Below are positions 10,501 through 22,173 of a stretch of 64,000 nucleotides of DNA, piece after piece; within the stretch, counting starts at the first letter, position 1; the number at the start of each line of letters is the position of its first letter. The notes beneath the pieces were generated by a model, which made no database searches, had not been told where the DNA came from, and saw only the letters and a program-made list of their open reading frames with translations. Both the position numbers and the translations under genes were made by a program. The DNA comes from Owenia fusiformis (lineage: Eukaryota > Annelida > Polychaeta > Sabellida > Oweniidae), in the NCBI GenBank assembly GCA_903813345.2, contig CAIIXF020000012.1, positions 27,790,684 to 27,854,683 on the forward strand, written 5' to 3'.

Positions 10501-11304
10501 GTTGATTCTGAAACGCATAGTTTATAATTAACGTAGATCTAGCCAAATAATTTTTTTGAATAAACTTTATTAAGTAAAGTAAATACATTGTCGGCCACCC
10601 ATCGCTCTGTCATCATTATAAAATTAGATGTTCGATTTATGAATTGTGCGCGCACCAGTGAAACGCATTGCCCTCCATGCAAACATTGCAATGGATATAA
10701 ATATCCTACGTTTGTGAAGAGTAGAAGGACCGATCCAATTGTATGTGTATGTTATATTTGAGGATTTTAAGGCCCTACAGACCCAATTTAATCTTCCGAA
10801 ATTTTCAAAACCTCGAGGAGCCATTACGCTCCTTATCTGAATGGCGATGAAAGAAAAGAATCACAGTGTTTACAGAATGCGACAAAAACCTGCGGATGAC
10901 AAACAAAGCAAAAAGGTGTAAACTATCTAGAAACTATGTGACACTTATTCAAATTGTTACCTTTTTGTGGTTCCAACAAATTCTGCTTCTGCAACGGATT
11001 TGATGTTAGTCAAAAGTGAGTAGCACCGCCTTGTCCTGGAATGAACATTAGAATTTTTAGTTCTTTAAACAGTTCCTTGAGATACAAATGTACTAAACTC
11101 GTGCAGACCGCGATCGTTAACATCTACTGTATATTTAGTTAATCATTAAGCATGGAAACTTAATTTGGAAGTTGGAATGGCCACCCCCGAATTAAATGAG
11201 TTTGCGTTGCCAAAACGATTAAAACTTATATTTAGTATGATACAAACGAAAAAACTAACAACGATAAGTGACAAATATATTTCATTTTATCTTCATTTAC
11301 TTAC

Positions 11305-11500
11305 CCAATATTTTTTGTCGGAAAATGTAAACTGTCTTGACTGTTTGTGCACCAAAAGGACAGTGACACACGAATTCGACCATCCGCCAACATATTTGAT
11401 GTTTCGTTTTATATTTATCTTATCATTTGGAATTTTGGCATGGTTGTGCTATGTAATTGCCTTCGTCGTCTGCTTGCTTTAGTTTTCCATCTTAAAATTC
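11305..11500 (-). promoter_or_regulatory. Non-coding first exon and promoter of LC8 gene 2
   Basis: Minus-strand donor TATTGG|GTAAGTAAAT with exon end at 11305, at the position matching gene 1. The block GACAGTGACACACGAATTCG...TCGTCGTCTGCTTGCTT resembles the one ahead of gene 1. The intron would run 11,304-10,511 or so. Confidence 0.5.
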
Positions 11501-11909
11501 ATTGCAGTTTTATAATTAGGTAGTTTCTGTCAAATTTTCGGGTTCCCTATAAGGGCATACCTTCCTTGGATCTAAAACCCACGGATTTAAAAAATTGAAC
11601 ATAAATGTACATGTATATCGAGAACGCTTTTACAGTAACTTGCATGTTTTTCTACGCATAGGAACACCAATGATAAGAATTTTTACTGTGCTATGGCATA
11701 CTGACAAGGGCAAACCAGGACAAAGTTGGATATCGATTGTAGGAGCCTTCAAAAAAGAGATTTGTGTTATTAAAACTCCTACTTCACCAACAATTAAAGA
11801 GAGTGACCTATGCAAAAAGAGTTCAAAACGGACAAAACCAAAATCAATTACTAAAAATAATGAAAAATTAATAACAAAAGTAATCTCGAAATACCTTAAC
11901 AGAAGACAA

Positions 11910-12713
11910 ACTAGACAACGGCAACTCCGCGGAGTAGCAAATCCAAACGAACAAAATATCAATTACCAAATTCCAATCAATTATACTCATTACTTTGGTT
12001 GAAAATGAAAAAATTAGATTTTAGAATTGCAAATTCCTGCAAAGCAGCCATTTTGAATTTTCTGAGGTACAAATCTGAAAAATAATACCATAATTGTGAT
12101 CTACTCCAAAATTCCTTCAATTTGAGTATAATATAGCCATACTTTGAAGGGATCGAAAAATTATTGCGAAATCGTACATTAGACGGCCATTTTGAATTTT
12201 ACGAGGCTCGAATCAGAAAAAAGATACAATATTTGCAATCTACTCTTAATTGCCTTTCATTTGAGTATAATAAAGCTATACTTCAGAAAGATCTAAAAAT
12301 TAGCGAAAATTTCTGTTTTCCTGTCCCCCCATACATGGCCCCTGGGGGTCAGGATGAAAAACACGGAATATATGTGAAATAGATAAATTTTGTGAATGCA
12401 CTACCAAAATTTCAAACAATAATATTAATTACTTTGGTTTAGAATGAAAAATTTATGATTTTTGCGAAAAAGTCCCGTCATTTTTAAAGCGGCGGCCATC
12501 TTGAAAAAATTTTTTTTTGCGTAAAACTATTCACCAATATACATCTTTCCACTAAATATGAAGAAAATCTGTCGACTAGTATTTGAGTTATCTTCCGGAC
12601 AGACGGACGGGCGGACTGACTGACTGACGGACTGACAGACTGACGGACTGACGGACAGACGGACGGACGGAGGGCTTCACTATATCCCTAACGAACTTCG
12701 TTCGTTGGGATAA
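11910..12713. repeat. Dispersed repeat family A, copy 1 (near full length)
   Basis: Starts CTAGACAACGGCAACTCC and ends GAACTTCGTTCGTTGGGAT. The ends contain inverted ATCCCAACGAAC-like motifs. The interior has two related ~180-bp blocks (GGCCATTTTGAATTTT, AATCTACTC, TTTGAGTATAATA-AGC-ATACTT). Before the right end lies a long GACGGAC/GACTGAC simple repeat at 12,597-12,675. Other copies at 28,071-28,797 and 54,652-54,917. No coding capacity. Confidence 0.75.
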
Positions 12714-13517
12714 TGAGTACATATGAGGGAAGTGGTGTGGAATATGTTACATGATAGTTCTGCGTATGGACTCACATTTACCAGTCACTATCATACTACA
12801 GTCCCTCCGGATTTAACATATGCCCCTCAAAGTATAGAACCAATAGACAAACCCATCGGAAAAATGCCCGTCGAAAATACATGTACAGACCGTCCAAATC
12901 CTTCCTCGGTCAAATGACTCTATTGCTCTTTATAGTGGAGTTTACCCATAACATCAAGCATAAACTGTTGTTGGGAATATTCCACCGGGGTAAATTATCA
13001 GCCAATGGATTTGTAGGACGGTGGTCTGTGGGTTGGGGATGGGGGGTTCGAACCCAAGGACATAAGAAAATGTCCATGCTAAACAAACACCTGGGGCGAC
13101 CCTAAAAATTCAAAGGGTGGGAGACAAAAATGCTGAGTCCAAAATTTTTAAAATAATGCCCAATAATTCCAGTTTTCTATCTAAATTGTCCATTTTTATG
13201 GAGAGGAGCAGATTTTGGGCCCAAAAATAAGAAAAAGAAAGAAAATCGTTCAAGATCGCACAAGTTTCTTTACGAAAACTAAGACTTGATTTCATTATCT
13301 AGCTTGGACACATTTTATTTTGGTTGTACAGTACAAGGTATTTATTTTATAAGCAAAAGTTAACGGTTAAAAAGATGGAATCTCAATGCTTCACAAAAAT
13401 CCGTTGTAGAAACGAACGTAGTATTTCAGGATGTCAAAGTCTTACTTACAGAATAAAAAAGTTAGAAACTTCTTAAAAGCTCTCCTAATCAATCTTTCTC
13501 TTTTACATTTTTTTCAG
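12714..13517. other. No gene recognised
   Basis: Low-complexity and AT-rich sequence; a short GGGGGGTTCGAACCC palindrome near 13,043 resembles a tRNA B box but no tRNA fold is present around it. Confidence 0.4.
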
Positions 13518-13635
13518 AGGAGGCGAAGAAATTATATTAAATACAATTGACCGAAATCAAGAGATGTTGCGTGTGTTACCAAAGAAATTCATTGTTTGCC
13601 AGATGGACATAATCACTGGTTACCAGAGGAATTGA
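13518..13635 (+). CDS. Possible isolated 3' terminal exon (38 codons)
   Basis: A very strong acceptor (long T/C tract then ttttttcag) precedes a short open stretch beginning GGEEIILNTIDRNQ and ending at TGA 13633-13635, read in the frame that takes one base from a preceding exon. AATAAA-type signals follow near 13,986-14,000. No upstream exon with a matching donor was found. Family unknown; it may be a relic or a chance signal. Confidence 0.18.
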
Positions 13636-14041
13636 CAGGACTTTGTACAAAACAGAATATTTTAATAGGACCAATATATGTATAAATGACAGAACAATTA
13701 TCCTGACAAATATGTGGTGTATATTTAAAAGATATTTGTACCTATGCAAATACTCGATGTTAAGACCTACCTTTAAAGGATTTAAAGCAAATGTAATAGC
13801 TTATTGTAATATTGATAAGCAAATAGGCAGAGAAAAAAGGTGGGACATTATGGGTACTAGATTAAATAAATTAGACTCGTGTGGTTAGATGCCTTAAAAA
13901 AGAATATGATGGAAAATTTTGTGACTTCTATGATATTATGAATATTGTATATGTTAATGTAACTGCTATTAAATGTTTTTCTATGAATAAAAAAAGGAAT
14001 AAAAAAAAGATTGCTTCTGGGGCAAGATCAAGCAACTTTTA

Positions 14042-15163
14042 CATAGTACCCCGGACAGGTTGAATGATGCAGTTGTATTTTTACTCCATATTTTCAATAG
14101 AACAACCATTCTTATTGAAATTTTCAGGATTTATTCTAGAGACAATTTCCAACATGGAAAATTAATATCTTATCAGAATTTCTAATTTTATGATTTTGAC
14201 AGGCTTTTTTTCAAAAACACTTCACTGTCAATAAAATACAGGTTTTGCTTGAACAGTTGAACTTTTGAAACGTCATTTCAAATATTGTCTGGCAATTGAA
14301 TTTTCAACCGCCTAAAGTCTTTTCAGATATATTTGTTGCAATATTAACAATCATGGCTGATTATTGTTTTTCACTTTTAGTCATATTAAATATTATTTCA
14401 GTGCATTAGGCCAACAAAAAACTTGTTGCTCTGGGTGTCATTTTGAGAAGTGTCTCGCAGATTGCCCAGATAGAGGAACTGAGGTCAATTTTCTTGTCAA
14501 CGGACACGAGTTCAACCCGATCAAACTGTTCAATACTGAATGTGGTAAAAAATGAGGTTAAACATCACGAATCTCCAAGTATTCCCAGCATTAGATTCTT
14601 CAGAGATGTTAATATAGCTGTGTCAATTCTATCATGAAATTGTCAGGGAAACCTGACATATTCAAAGCATTGTACAATTTACATGCCATAGGGTTGCATG
14701 CTGAGTGACGGTGGCGGAAAAGCCAAATGGCGAAAGAATGTTTCCAGAGGAAACATGACCCAGAGTGACAAGTTTTTATAGGCCAAATGCACTGTAATAA
14801 TACTATTGAATATGACAAAAATTAACAACACTAATCAACCATAATTAATATGGCATCAAACACATCTGGAAAGACTTTAGGCCCGACTTTAGGCGAACAA
14901 AAATTCAAAAGCTAGACAATCTTTGAAATGACGTTAAAAGATCAGTTGTCCAAACAAAAACCTGTATTTTATTGACAGTGATGTATTTTTGAAAAAAGCC
15001 TTTCAAAATATTAAAATTAGGAATTTCTTTAAAGTATTTTTTCCATGTTTGAAATTGTCTCCAGAATAAAACATAAAAATTTCAATAAGAATGGTTGTTG
15101 TATTGCAAATATAGGGTGAAAACATGACTGCATCGTACAACCTGTCCGTGGTACTATTCCTTA
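14042..15163. mobile_element. 1.1-kb foldback element
   Basis: The left end GTACCCCGGACAGGTTG is mirrored by CAACCTGTCCGTGGTAC at the right, with TA on both outer sides. Pairing continues inward for about 380 bp per arm (e.g. CAATAAAATACAGGTTTT with its complement, and GCTCTGGGTGTCA with TGACCCAGAGT). The loop is ~14,460-14,740. No credible ORF. Confidence 0.8.
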
Positions 15164-15269
15164 CCCTACCTATTTTGTATTTTAACAATCAACACAAGTA
15201 TACATACCATATTTCAGCAGATATCGGATAAATTCATAAAAATATTTTTTGATTGATAAAATCATCGAT

Positions 15270-15960
15270 TATAAAACGGAAGTGCGTTCTGTGACGTCCG
15301 CGTGTGAATATTTCAATTATTCAGATTTTGCCGTGGATTCGATTTTGAATATGCTTCTCAATAGTCTTCTAATGTTTACTTAAATTTCTATTATATTAGT
15401 AATTTTTTGACTTTCCTGCTTCATAAAACAGAACATTATCACCATTCACTCGACTCGAAAATTCTTCCGGTCTGTCGTAATAAAGATGAGCTGAAAGTTG
15501 TCGTGAACACCTTTCAATCCTCAGTCTAAATATTGGTTTTCAAGGTTCAATAGGCGACATTGAATGGTCTTTCATGCATTTTCGAAAATAGAATCACCAG
15601 AGAAGGTTTTAAACCATGAAATCGACTCTAAAGTCTGAGAAAAAGTTGTTTTAACCATTTTGTCGCGGCTGTATGCCTTTCAACCCGCACAAACTCCGAA
15701 TGTAATATTCGGTAAAACGCGCGCGTACATTTACCTTAGACACGGTACAACGCAAATTCAAGTCGTTTGTCTTGTATCTTACCGTAACCGCGCATTATAC
15801 TTATACTTTATCCAGAAACTAGATTAGATCTTTCTGAAACGATGAAAACATCAGTTTGCTCAATGTCCTCGCGTTGTACCTACCCTGCGCGTTCAACTGT
15901 ACGTCACGCTTAATTTGGTACACATCCTGTGATAATAGGACACGGTCCGTTCACCTTCAA
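15270..15960. promoter_or_regulatory. CpG-rich patch with ETS- and CRE-like motifs
   Basis: Against an AT-rich, CpG-poor background this stretch has many CpG steps (ACGCGCGCGTAC, CTCGCGTTG, CCTGCGCGTTC). It also holds ACGGAAGTG (ETS-like) and TGACGTCC (CRE-like) at about 15,279-15,297, and GTACGTCACG near 15,901. This resembles a housekeeping promoter, but no exon could be attached to it on either strand. Confidence 0.25.
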
Positions 15961-16218
15961 AAGAAAATTAATTGAAAGACTTAACATAATGATATAAACA
16001 AGGCGAAAGGAATTAAAATGCCTTTTTGTATATAATTGTGTTGTATATAATTGTGTTTCCTTGCAATTCAATAAAAAATCATCGCCATTATGAATATCTT
16101 AATTTTTAATTTTGTATTTTTGGAAATATCAATTATCGTAAATTGGCCCCTGTATAGTTACAGTTAGTTACAACGCTTTCTGTCGGTGGCATTTCAAATA
16201 ATTGTGAATTAGCATTCA

Positions 16219-16712
16219 TAGAGACGTAAGGACAAATTATGCCATTTTAGAGACTTGTAAGGACAAATGATGCCACTTTAGAGACATTTAATGACAAAAA
16301 ATGCCATTTTAGAGACATGTTAGGACAATATATACCACTTTAGAGACTTGTATGGACATATGATGCCACTTTAGAGACATTTAATAACAACATATGCCAT
16401 TTTAGAGACATGTAAGGACAAAAGATGCCACTTTAGAGACTTGTAAGGACAAATGCTACCACTGTAAAGACATGTAAGGACAAATGATGCCACTTTAGAG
16501 ACATGCTAGGATAAAAGATGCCACTTTAGAGCCTTGTAAGCACAAATGATGCCACTTTAGAGACATTTAATTACAAAATATGCCACTTTAGAGACTTGTA
16601 AGGACAAATGATGCCACTTTAGAGACATTAATAACAAAATATGCCACTTTAGAGACTTGTAAGGACAAATGTTACCATGATGCCATTTTAGAGACATGTA
16701 AGGACAATTGGT
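16219..16712. repeat. 31-bp tandem repeat, about 16 copies
   Basis: Unit close to GCCACTTTAGAGACTTGTAAGGACAAATGAT, repeated head to tail with substitutions (CTTGTAAGG versus CATTTAATG variants partly alternate). No spacers, so not a CRISPR array. A 63-residue ORF on the minus strand is just the repeat translated. Confidence 0.9.
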
Positions 16713-18199
16713 GCTACATCTGTAGTATTTGGTTGATGTTATGGGCAAACTCCACTACTCAATTTCAATTCATATGAAAAAAGAAGTGAAATACCCTCTG
16801 ACCAAGATGGCTAAAACTCCATTCTAGATTATACTTAATCAACATCCATATTGGGATTTCAGATCGCCTTAACTTCGATTCACTTGGATAGTCTTACTTA
16901 TTTTTGAGCAAAGACTATTTTCAGTTTGTTCTATCTTTAAAAGATAATCAATGCATAATCAATCGAAATCTAGAGGCAGACGAGAGCAAACGTTGACAAT
17001 AGAGGGATATACATGAATTTGGACACTTTGGGTCAAATTTTGCCCAAATAGGCCCAATCGATAGGATATCCTGGGTCCAAAATATCAGACCTTTCCGCAA
17101 GATAAGTTTGACAAGTTTGACATCAAGAACCGTTTGGCAAATAGCGCTACGTAAAGTAAGTTCAGCGTATGGTCGGCCTCAGGGGGCATCTCCGGGTCAT
17201 GCTGAAAGAAACGACCAACCTATTAAAAGGTATACGCGTAGACCTGTCTATTTTGGTAAACAATTCAAACGTCTCCCATGATGCTAGGATCGAGTTAAAA
17301 TTCAAATTGATCACATGATAATCATTTCTTACGGATATTAGAAATTTAGTATATTGGCAACTTATGATTGATCTTTATGCATTGCTAGTCCATGCTAACC
17401 CGTGCGGATGTCGATATCAATCCACGAACAAAATTCATTTCTCACTCATAAATCCAAATTTTTTGTAGATATCTCAGCTGAACAAAAAATAAGCTTGAGA
17501 TAGCGCTCCATATCTCGTTCATTATTTAAATATACGTACCACCTGAATTGAGCAATTATACATCTGCGCATCTGATAAGAGAATGCCAAATTGGTATCAA
17601 TGTTTTTATTCTCATTTGTCATTCTCTTATCTCGTGCAATGTTTTTTTCTAATTTTGGCATTTTTCTTATCTCGTGCACAAATGCAACATAAGCAGATTC
17701 AGATGTTACTTAATATATCTAAGTAATGAAAGAAATATCAATCGTTATCCAAATTCTTTTTTGCTACATTTGTCAAAAGACATTTCGCGATTCGTTTTCA
17801 CCTGATTTTGAAATATGGTTATATTTCCGAGGAGTGTCGGGAACTTTGGTAGTTTTAATTTTGATAGTTTCTCCAAAATGAGCTGATTTGAAATAACATT
17901 GTTTTTACAAAATATTTTTCTCCGAAATTTAATGGTTTATCTTACTTTTATATACATGTAGGACTTTTCTGACCGTTCAGTCAAGACGTTATGGAGGTCA
18001 CATTTAAGTCACATGGTCTCACCGTTCCCCACAATATGAATATTTTTTGGCAGACTGGCAGGCACTGTATAGACAAACGATGGGCAAAACACATAGTTTT
18101 ACAATAATAATTACAATAAAAAGATAATGCCAAAAATCAGCCACACGGTTGTGAGCGTGATCTTTCATGGTCAATGTAATAGATTTTTTTATTACGTTT
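16713..18199. other. No gene recognised
   Basis: AT-rich sequence with no domain-like ORF; the 77-residue minus-strand ORF at 17,446-17,679 has no recognisable family. Confidence 0.4.
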
Positions 18200-18798
18200 A
18201 GCTGTTAGCTCGTCGCATGAGAATAACTTTGTACTATCTCACATTTTTACGGAACTGAGAAATCAAGGTTTGAAAGTTTAGAGGTCTGTATCTTCCTTAG
18301 TTTTGCTATGTGAAATTTGATTTTTTGTATGTCACCTGGTCTCACCCTAGAGATATCTTATATGAAATATCATACCTTGAAACAATTTACAAGATCCTTT
18401 TTTAAAACTATGGAAATGGAGTTGATACAATTTCCCACCGGAATAACAGCTTATTTCAGTGTGAAATTGTACCATCTCCAGACAAACAGCTTATTTCTAA
18501 TTTCAAATTAATATAAGATTGTTATAACTCAAGTTTTGCAAGTCACATGACCAATTCTTAGAGAGTTGATTGGTTGAAACAGTTGATATCAGATATGACA
18601 ATTTGAAATTAGAAATAAGCTGTTTGTCTGGAGATGGTACAATTTCACACTGAATTCTAGCTTAATGAGAGGGAATTGAGATGGGGCATGTATCTGAGAT
18701 GAAAGCCTGTGTTTCAAATAGTAAAATTCCATGTCTATCTCAATTTTTTTGAAAATGGCAGTTAGTACAAAGTTATTCTCACGCGACGAGCTGTAGCT
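18200..18798. mobile_element. 0.6-kb foldback element
   Basis: Outer ends AGCTGTTAGCTCGTCGC...AATAACTTTGTACTA pair with TAGTACAAAGTTATTCTC..GCGACGAGCTGTAGCT. A perfect ~50-bp inner pair is CAGTGTGAAATTGTACCATC...TCTAATTTCAAATT with its complement. A lone TATAGCTCGTCGCGTGA at about 40,355 may be a related end. Confidence 0.75.
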
Positions 18799-19114
18799 TT
18801 GAGTAAGACTATAGAACTACACGTGACTGGATCATTTTTTCAGACTCAGACTTTAAGATAATGGGGAAGAATGAAAGGAATACTGAGATAACCTCCAACT
18901 TTCCTACACTGATTATCCTTGAAATCGACAACTGGTGTTTTTAGAAATTATTATATCAATGGGTCTATGATCAAATTTTTCATATGTTATCACCTCGTCA
19001 TGGTTTTACATGTCCACTCATGTTGAACTTCACGATAACCAGTTATTAGTTTTTGATATAGTTTATGGTAAATTATTAATCATTAAATACTCTTTTTTGT
19101 TACGCAAATTCCTT

Positions 19115-19120
19115 TATAAA
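19115..19120 (+). promoter_or_regulatory. TATA box of the secreted-peptide gene
   Basis: TTTATAAAGC in an otherwise plain stretch, about 80 bp before a strong donor. Transcription would start near 19,145. Confidence 0.5.
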
Positions 19121-19144
19121 GCCCTGTATTTCGCTTTCAAGTCA

Positions 19145-19197
19145 CCTGTATTCATTCTACAGACGGAAAGCAAGAACCGAAGCATCTAATCATAAAC
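19145..19197 (+). other. Non-coding first exon of the secreted-peptide gene
   Basis: A ~50-base leader ending CATAAAC|GTGAGTAG, a near-consensus donor. The matching acceptor (tatttaaatttcag) is at 20,876-20,889, directly before the start codon. The intron is 1.69 kb and contains a repeat copy. Confidence 0.5.
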
Positions 19198-19779
19198 GTG
19201 AGTAGAGTATTACTTTTATATTTAAATCAAGACACCTCAGTAACCATACCTGATCAAAAACAGTCTGCAATATTCATTATCAAGACAATTTATGGAATGT
19301 TTTGTTCTTAAAATGTGTTTTCTTTCATGAATAAAGTAAATCCACTCGATTATTGTTTTACCGTTTGAATGAAATAACGACGAAATTTTTGACCCCTCTC
19401 CGAGATTTTTATAACTTGTCTGATTTCCATAATGCTGGTGTTGTTACCTCATTAGAAAAGTCTAAACTGAAAGTTTCAATTTCCATGGATCGGCCTCATT
19501 GACATACAATTGGATATCAAAATAGCGGTTTTTGAATTTTCAAAGCGCCATAACTTCTGAACCGAAAATCAAATCAAAATTTGGTTTACAGATCCAAATT
19601 CCTGAGAAAACTCTACACTTTTTTCACCTCATACTTTGAATTTTGAGAACTCTTTATTTTGATCTATTTTTGGACAAAATTAGATCTAAAATTCGGAAAA
19701 AATGTATCATGATAGTTCTGTTAAGACAGTTTGCATAAACATTCGAGAATATGCAAAAAAGCAAAGGTATTCATTGGCA

Positions 19780-20460
19780 GTTTTTGAAATATAATTTTCC
19801 TCTCAAAGCTAAAGGTCTCATATAAAGTTAAAACTATTTTGGCTTATATTGTAGTCTTACCCAATATTATCAAAATGCGATATGTAAAACTTGTGGTTTT
19901 TGAAGGACTTTTAGCTCGAAAATCGTGGATTTATTTAAAATTAAGATCTAAGAGCTCACACATATATTCTAATAAGTGATAATTCACACCAATGCATAGC
20001 ATTCATCCTCACGTATACATTTTTAAATTGATATTTTATATAAAAATAAAAATTGAAGTATTTTAGTTAAAAGTTTAACATATTTAGAAAATATTGACAT
20101 AGAGTTAACGTTGTTATTGAATTTTTCCGAAAATGTCTGCCGCCTAAATGACATCACGACGATGTCACTTATGGGGCAACGTTTTTTATATCCTAAAACA
20201 TTTAAGTGGCACATTCTATATGACATTTTATTATTGAAATATTATGTAATTTGTTCCATCTTTGCAATAGTGTTTAAAAATGATGCATTTTGCACTGTAT
20301 ACCGGATTATTTGATTATCAAAAAAAATTTTTTTTTGAAAAATGGCGAGATATTTGAATATTTTCAATATGTTGTATCTCTTAAATAACTTTGAACGTCA
20401 TAACATATAGTAAATGATAGTCTAGCTACAAGCCCTTACACACGACCCGTGTGAGATGGT
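19780..20460. repeat. Dispersed repeat, copy 2 (first copy at 9,250-9,790)
   Basis: Colinear blocks with 9,250-9,790, including GTGGTTTTTGAAGGACTTTT, ACCAATGCATAGCATTCATC, AAAATGGCGAGATATTTGA and TCTCTTAAATAACTTT. It lies inside the intron of the secreted-peptide gene. Confidence 0.6.
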
Positions 20461-20889
20461 ATTTAGTCAAGTAGAGAGAGAGGGAGGGGGGTTACAGAGG
20501 CTTGAAGCAAGACTAACTACTTAGTCAAATTATAAAAACTTTATATGGGGACTTTAAGAGATTGCAATTTTCAAATACTTAGGCGATTCACGTTTAAAAT
20601 ACTCAATAATGGCTAGATTCTCATGGAATAAAACATTGGAAAGCGATTCAATTCAATATGCTAAATGATTATCTATCAAACAGAGCATAGATAAAGTAGG
20701 CACGATTGCACTGAACGAAGACTAAGAGAATGGTGCCAGCCCTATCACAAACATTTTTTAATCCCATCATTCCTTGCACTGCGAAGTCTCCTGAAAGCCA
20801 ATGATGCAACTTAATTCGCTCTTACGTAAATAAAAATCTTATTCGGGGTTACAAGGGGAATGAATTACCTACTTGTATTTAAATTTCAG

Positions 20890-21117
20890 ATGTTGAGCGC
20901 CAAGATCGGAGTGTGTGTATTAGTGGCACTTATCGTAGTGATCGCGAGTGCCGACCAATGCGATCAATGTGAAGCATGGATCTATACTTCATGTCCAAAA
21001 ACTCCAGCATATTTTGCGACAACGTCTAATGATATGAAACAGAGGTTGAGAGACCTGTGTTGTGACTCAAGTCAACACACCTACGGTAACTTAGAGTCAG
21101 TGTGCGCAACAACCTAA
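20890..21117 (+). CDS. Small secreted cysteine-rich peptide, 75 residues
   Basis: The start ATG lies directly after a splice acceptor (tttaaatttcag|ATG), which argues against the upstream in-frame ATG at 20860 that would sit in the intron. Residues 1-21 form a signal peptide: a Lys at position 5, a hydrophobic core VCVLVALIVVI and an ASA cleavage site. The mature ~54 residues begin DQCDQC and hold six cysteines at 24, 27, 35, 57, 58 and 72. The pattern is C-x2-C-x7-C-x21-CC-x13-C, enough for three disulfides. The middle is polar and could be helical (NDMKQRLRDL). I do not recognise the family: a hormone, a defence peptide or another secreted disulfide-rich protein are all possible. The gene has its own TATA box, non-coding first exon and poly(A) signal, which makes it convincing as a real gene. 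Confidence 0.75.
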   Translation: MLSAKIGVCVLVALIVVIASADQCDQCEAWIYTSCPKTPAYFATTSNDMKQRLRDLCCDSSQHTYGNLESVCATT

Positions 21118-21396
21118 CATTTTGTCCGAGCCCACGACCTGGCGACAATGTAGTTGGTTCTTAAAATATTTGAATGGAAGAAGCAACCAATACAATAACA
21201 CACGAAAATAATAAGTTTTTGTTTTAAATTTACCCTCGTTTAACACATACAGACACATATAAAGGCCCTCTGAAAAGCTAACTCAAGCTCATATTGTTTT
21301 TGTAGTCAACAAATGTAATCAAGCAGTAATCTTATGGTTAGGTTTTCTTGGAATTGCAAAATGTTCCCGACCTCACAAATGTTAACAAATGTCTCG

Positions 21397-21402
21397 AATA
21401 AA
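21397..21402 (+). terminator. Poly(A) signal of the secreted-peptide gene
   Basis: AATAAA 280 bp after the stop codon; the first perfect signal downstream. Confidence 0.5.
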
Positions 21403-21639
21403 ATTTCAACTCTAGGAAAATAACAATAGGATAGTTAGAAATAATTCCAAGCTTTTCACAGTTCTATTCATATATATAAGATCTCGATTTGAACAATCAT
21501 ATATAATACTCGTTAAGCATTCAAAGCCTTGCACTAGCTATATCTATGTTCATGTAAAGGTGGAACGATGAAAGGGGTCATTCGTCAAGCAAACGCAAGC
21601 ACGTTGCAAGCATGCGATGTCGCAAAGCCCCTTTTTAGC

Positions 21640-21792
21640 GATCACGTAATTTATCTGTAATTCCATTATCTTTCAACCAATCTACTCGAAATTTTCGAGG
21701 TAAATGGTTTAATTGTCATGTGGTATCACAATGCGAACCCAAGACCTTCCGCTCTCGAGTCAGACGCTCTACCCCTGAGCCATAACGGCTAT
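21640..21792 (-). repeat. tRNA-derived SINE-like element
   Basis: On the minus strand GCCGTTATGGCTCAGGGGTA forms an A box and D-arm. It is followed by an anticodon-arm-like GTCTGACTCGAGAGCGGAAG and a B-box-like GGGTTCGCATTGTG. The anticodon stem has mismatches and there is no matching acceptor stem, so it is not a functional tRNA. A ~90-bp unrelated tail follows, with a TCGAAATTTTCGA palindrome. Confidence 0.55.
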
Positions 21793-21855
21793 CCTCTTCA
21801 GCTGACATCACTGTAACGACCCTTGCGACATACTAAAAGCACAATCAGACTTTTA

Positions 21856-22173
21856 TTAACCCTTTCACGACGATAGGCTCCATATGGAGCCCTATTATGT
21901 AATACCTTTCAGGACGTTAGGCTCCTTTTGGCACCATTATTTTTATTTATATACATCAATGAAATGACAATATATCCAGTTCTATTCAGTTTTACACCAA
22001 ATTTTGACAAGGTGTTCTTATGTGATAATCCTTACTAAAAACTGTACATCAGTGATGAAATCCAAGGTATGGGTCCCAGGGCATATTTTGCAGTTTTCCC
22101 CTAAAAAACACTCTTACTTATCCGTCACTGGGGACAACATTTTCCTCTTATATTCACGTCGGGAAAGGGTTAA
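21856..22173. mobile_element. TTAA-flanked MITE, piggyBac-like ends
   Basis: TTAACCCTTTCACGACG at the left is mirrored by CACGTCGGGAAAGGGTTAA at the right, both outer ends being TTAA. The TTAA target and CCCTTT ends are typical of piggyBac-type elements. At 318 bp, with no transposase, it is non-autonomous. Two internal TAGGCTCC-TNTGG-CCC blocks are near the left end. Confidence 0.75.

Noticed and set aside
11595-12002. 135-residue basic ORF on the plus strand
   Set aside because: Its last third lies in the family A repeat, it overlaps an open frame on the other strand, and there is no recognisable domain or splice context.
13030-13060. tRNA gene suggested by a GGTTCGAACCC motif
   Set aside because: No A box, acceptor stem or anticodon arm at the right spacing on either strand.
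16219-16712. CRISPR-like array
   Set aside because: Units are contiguous with no unique spacers, and the DNA is from an animal genome.
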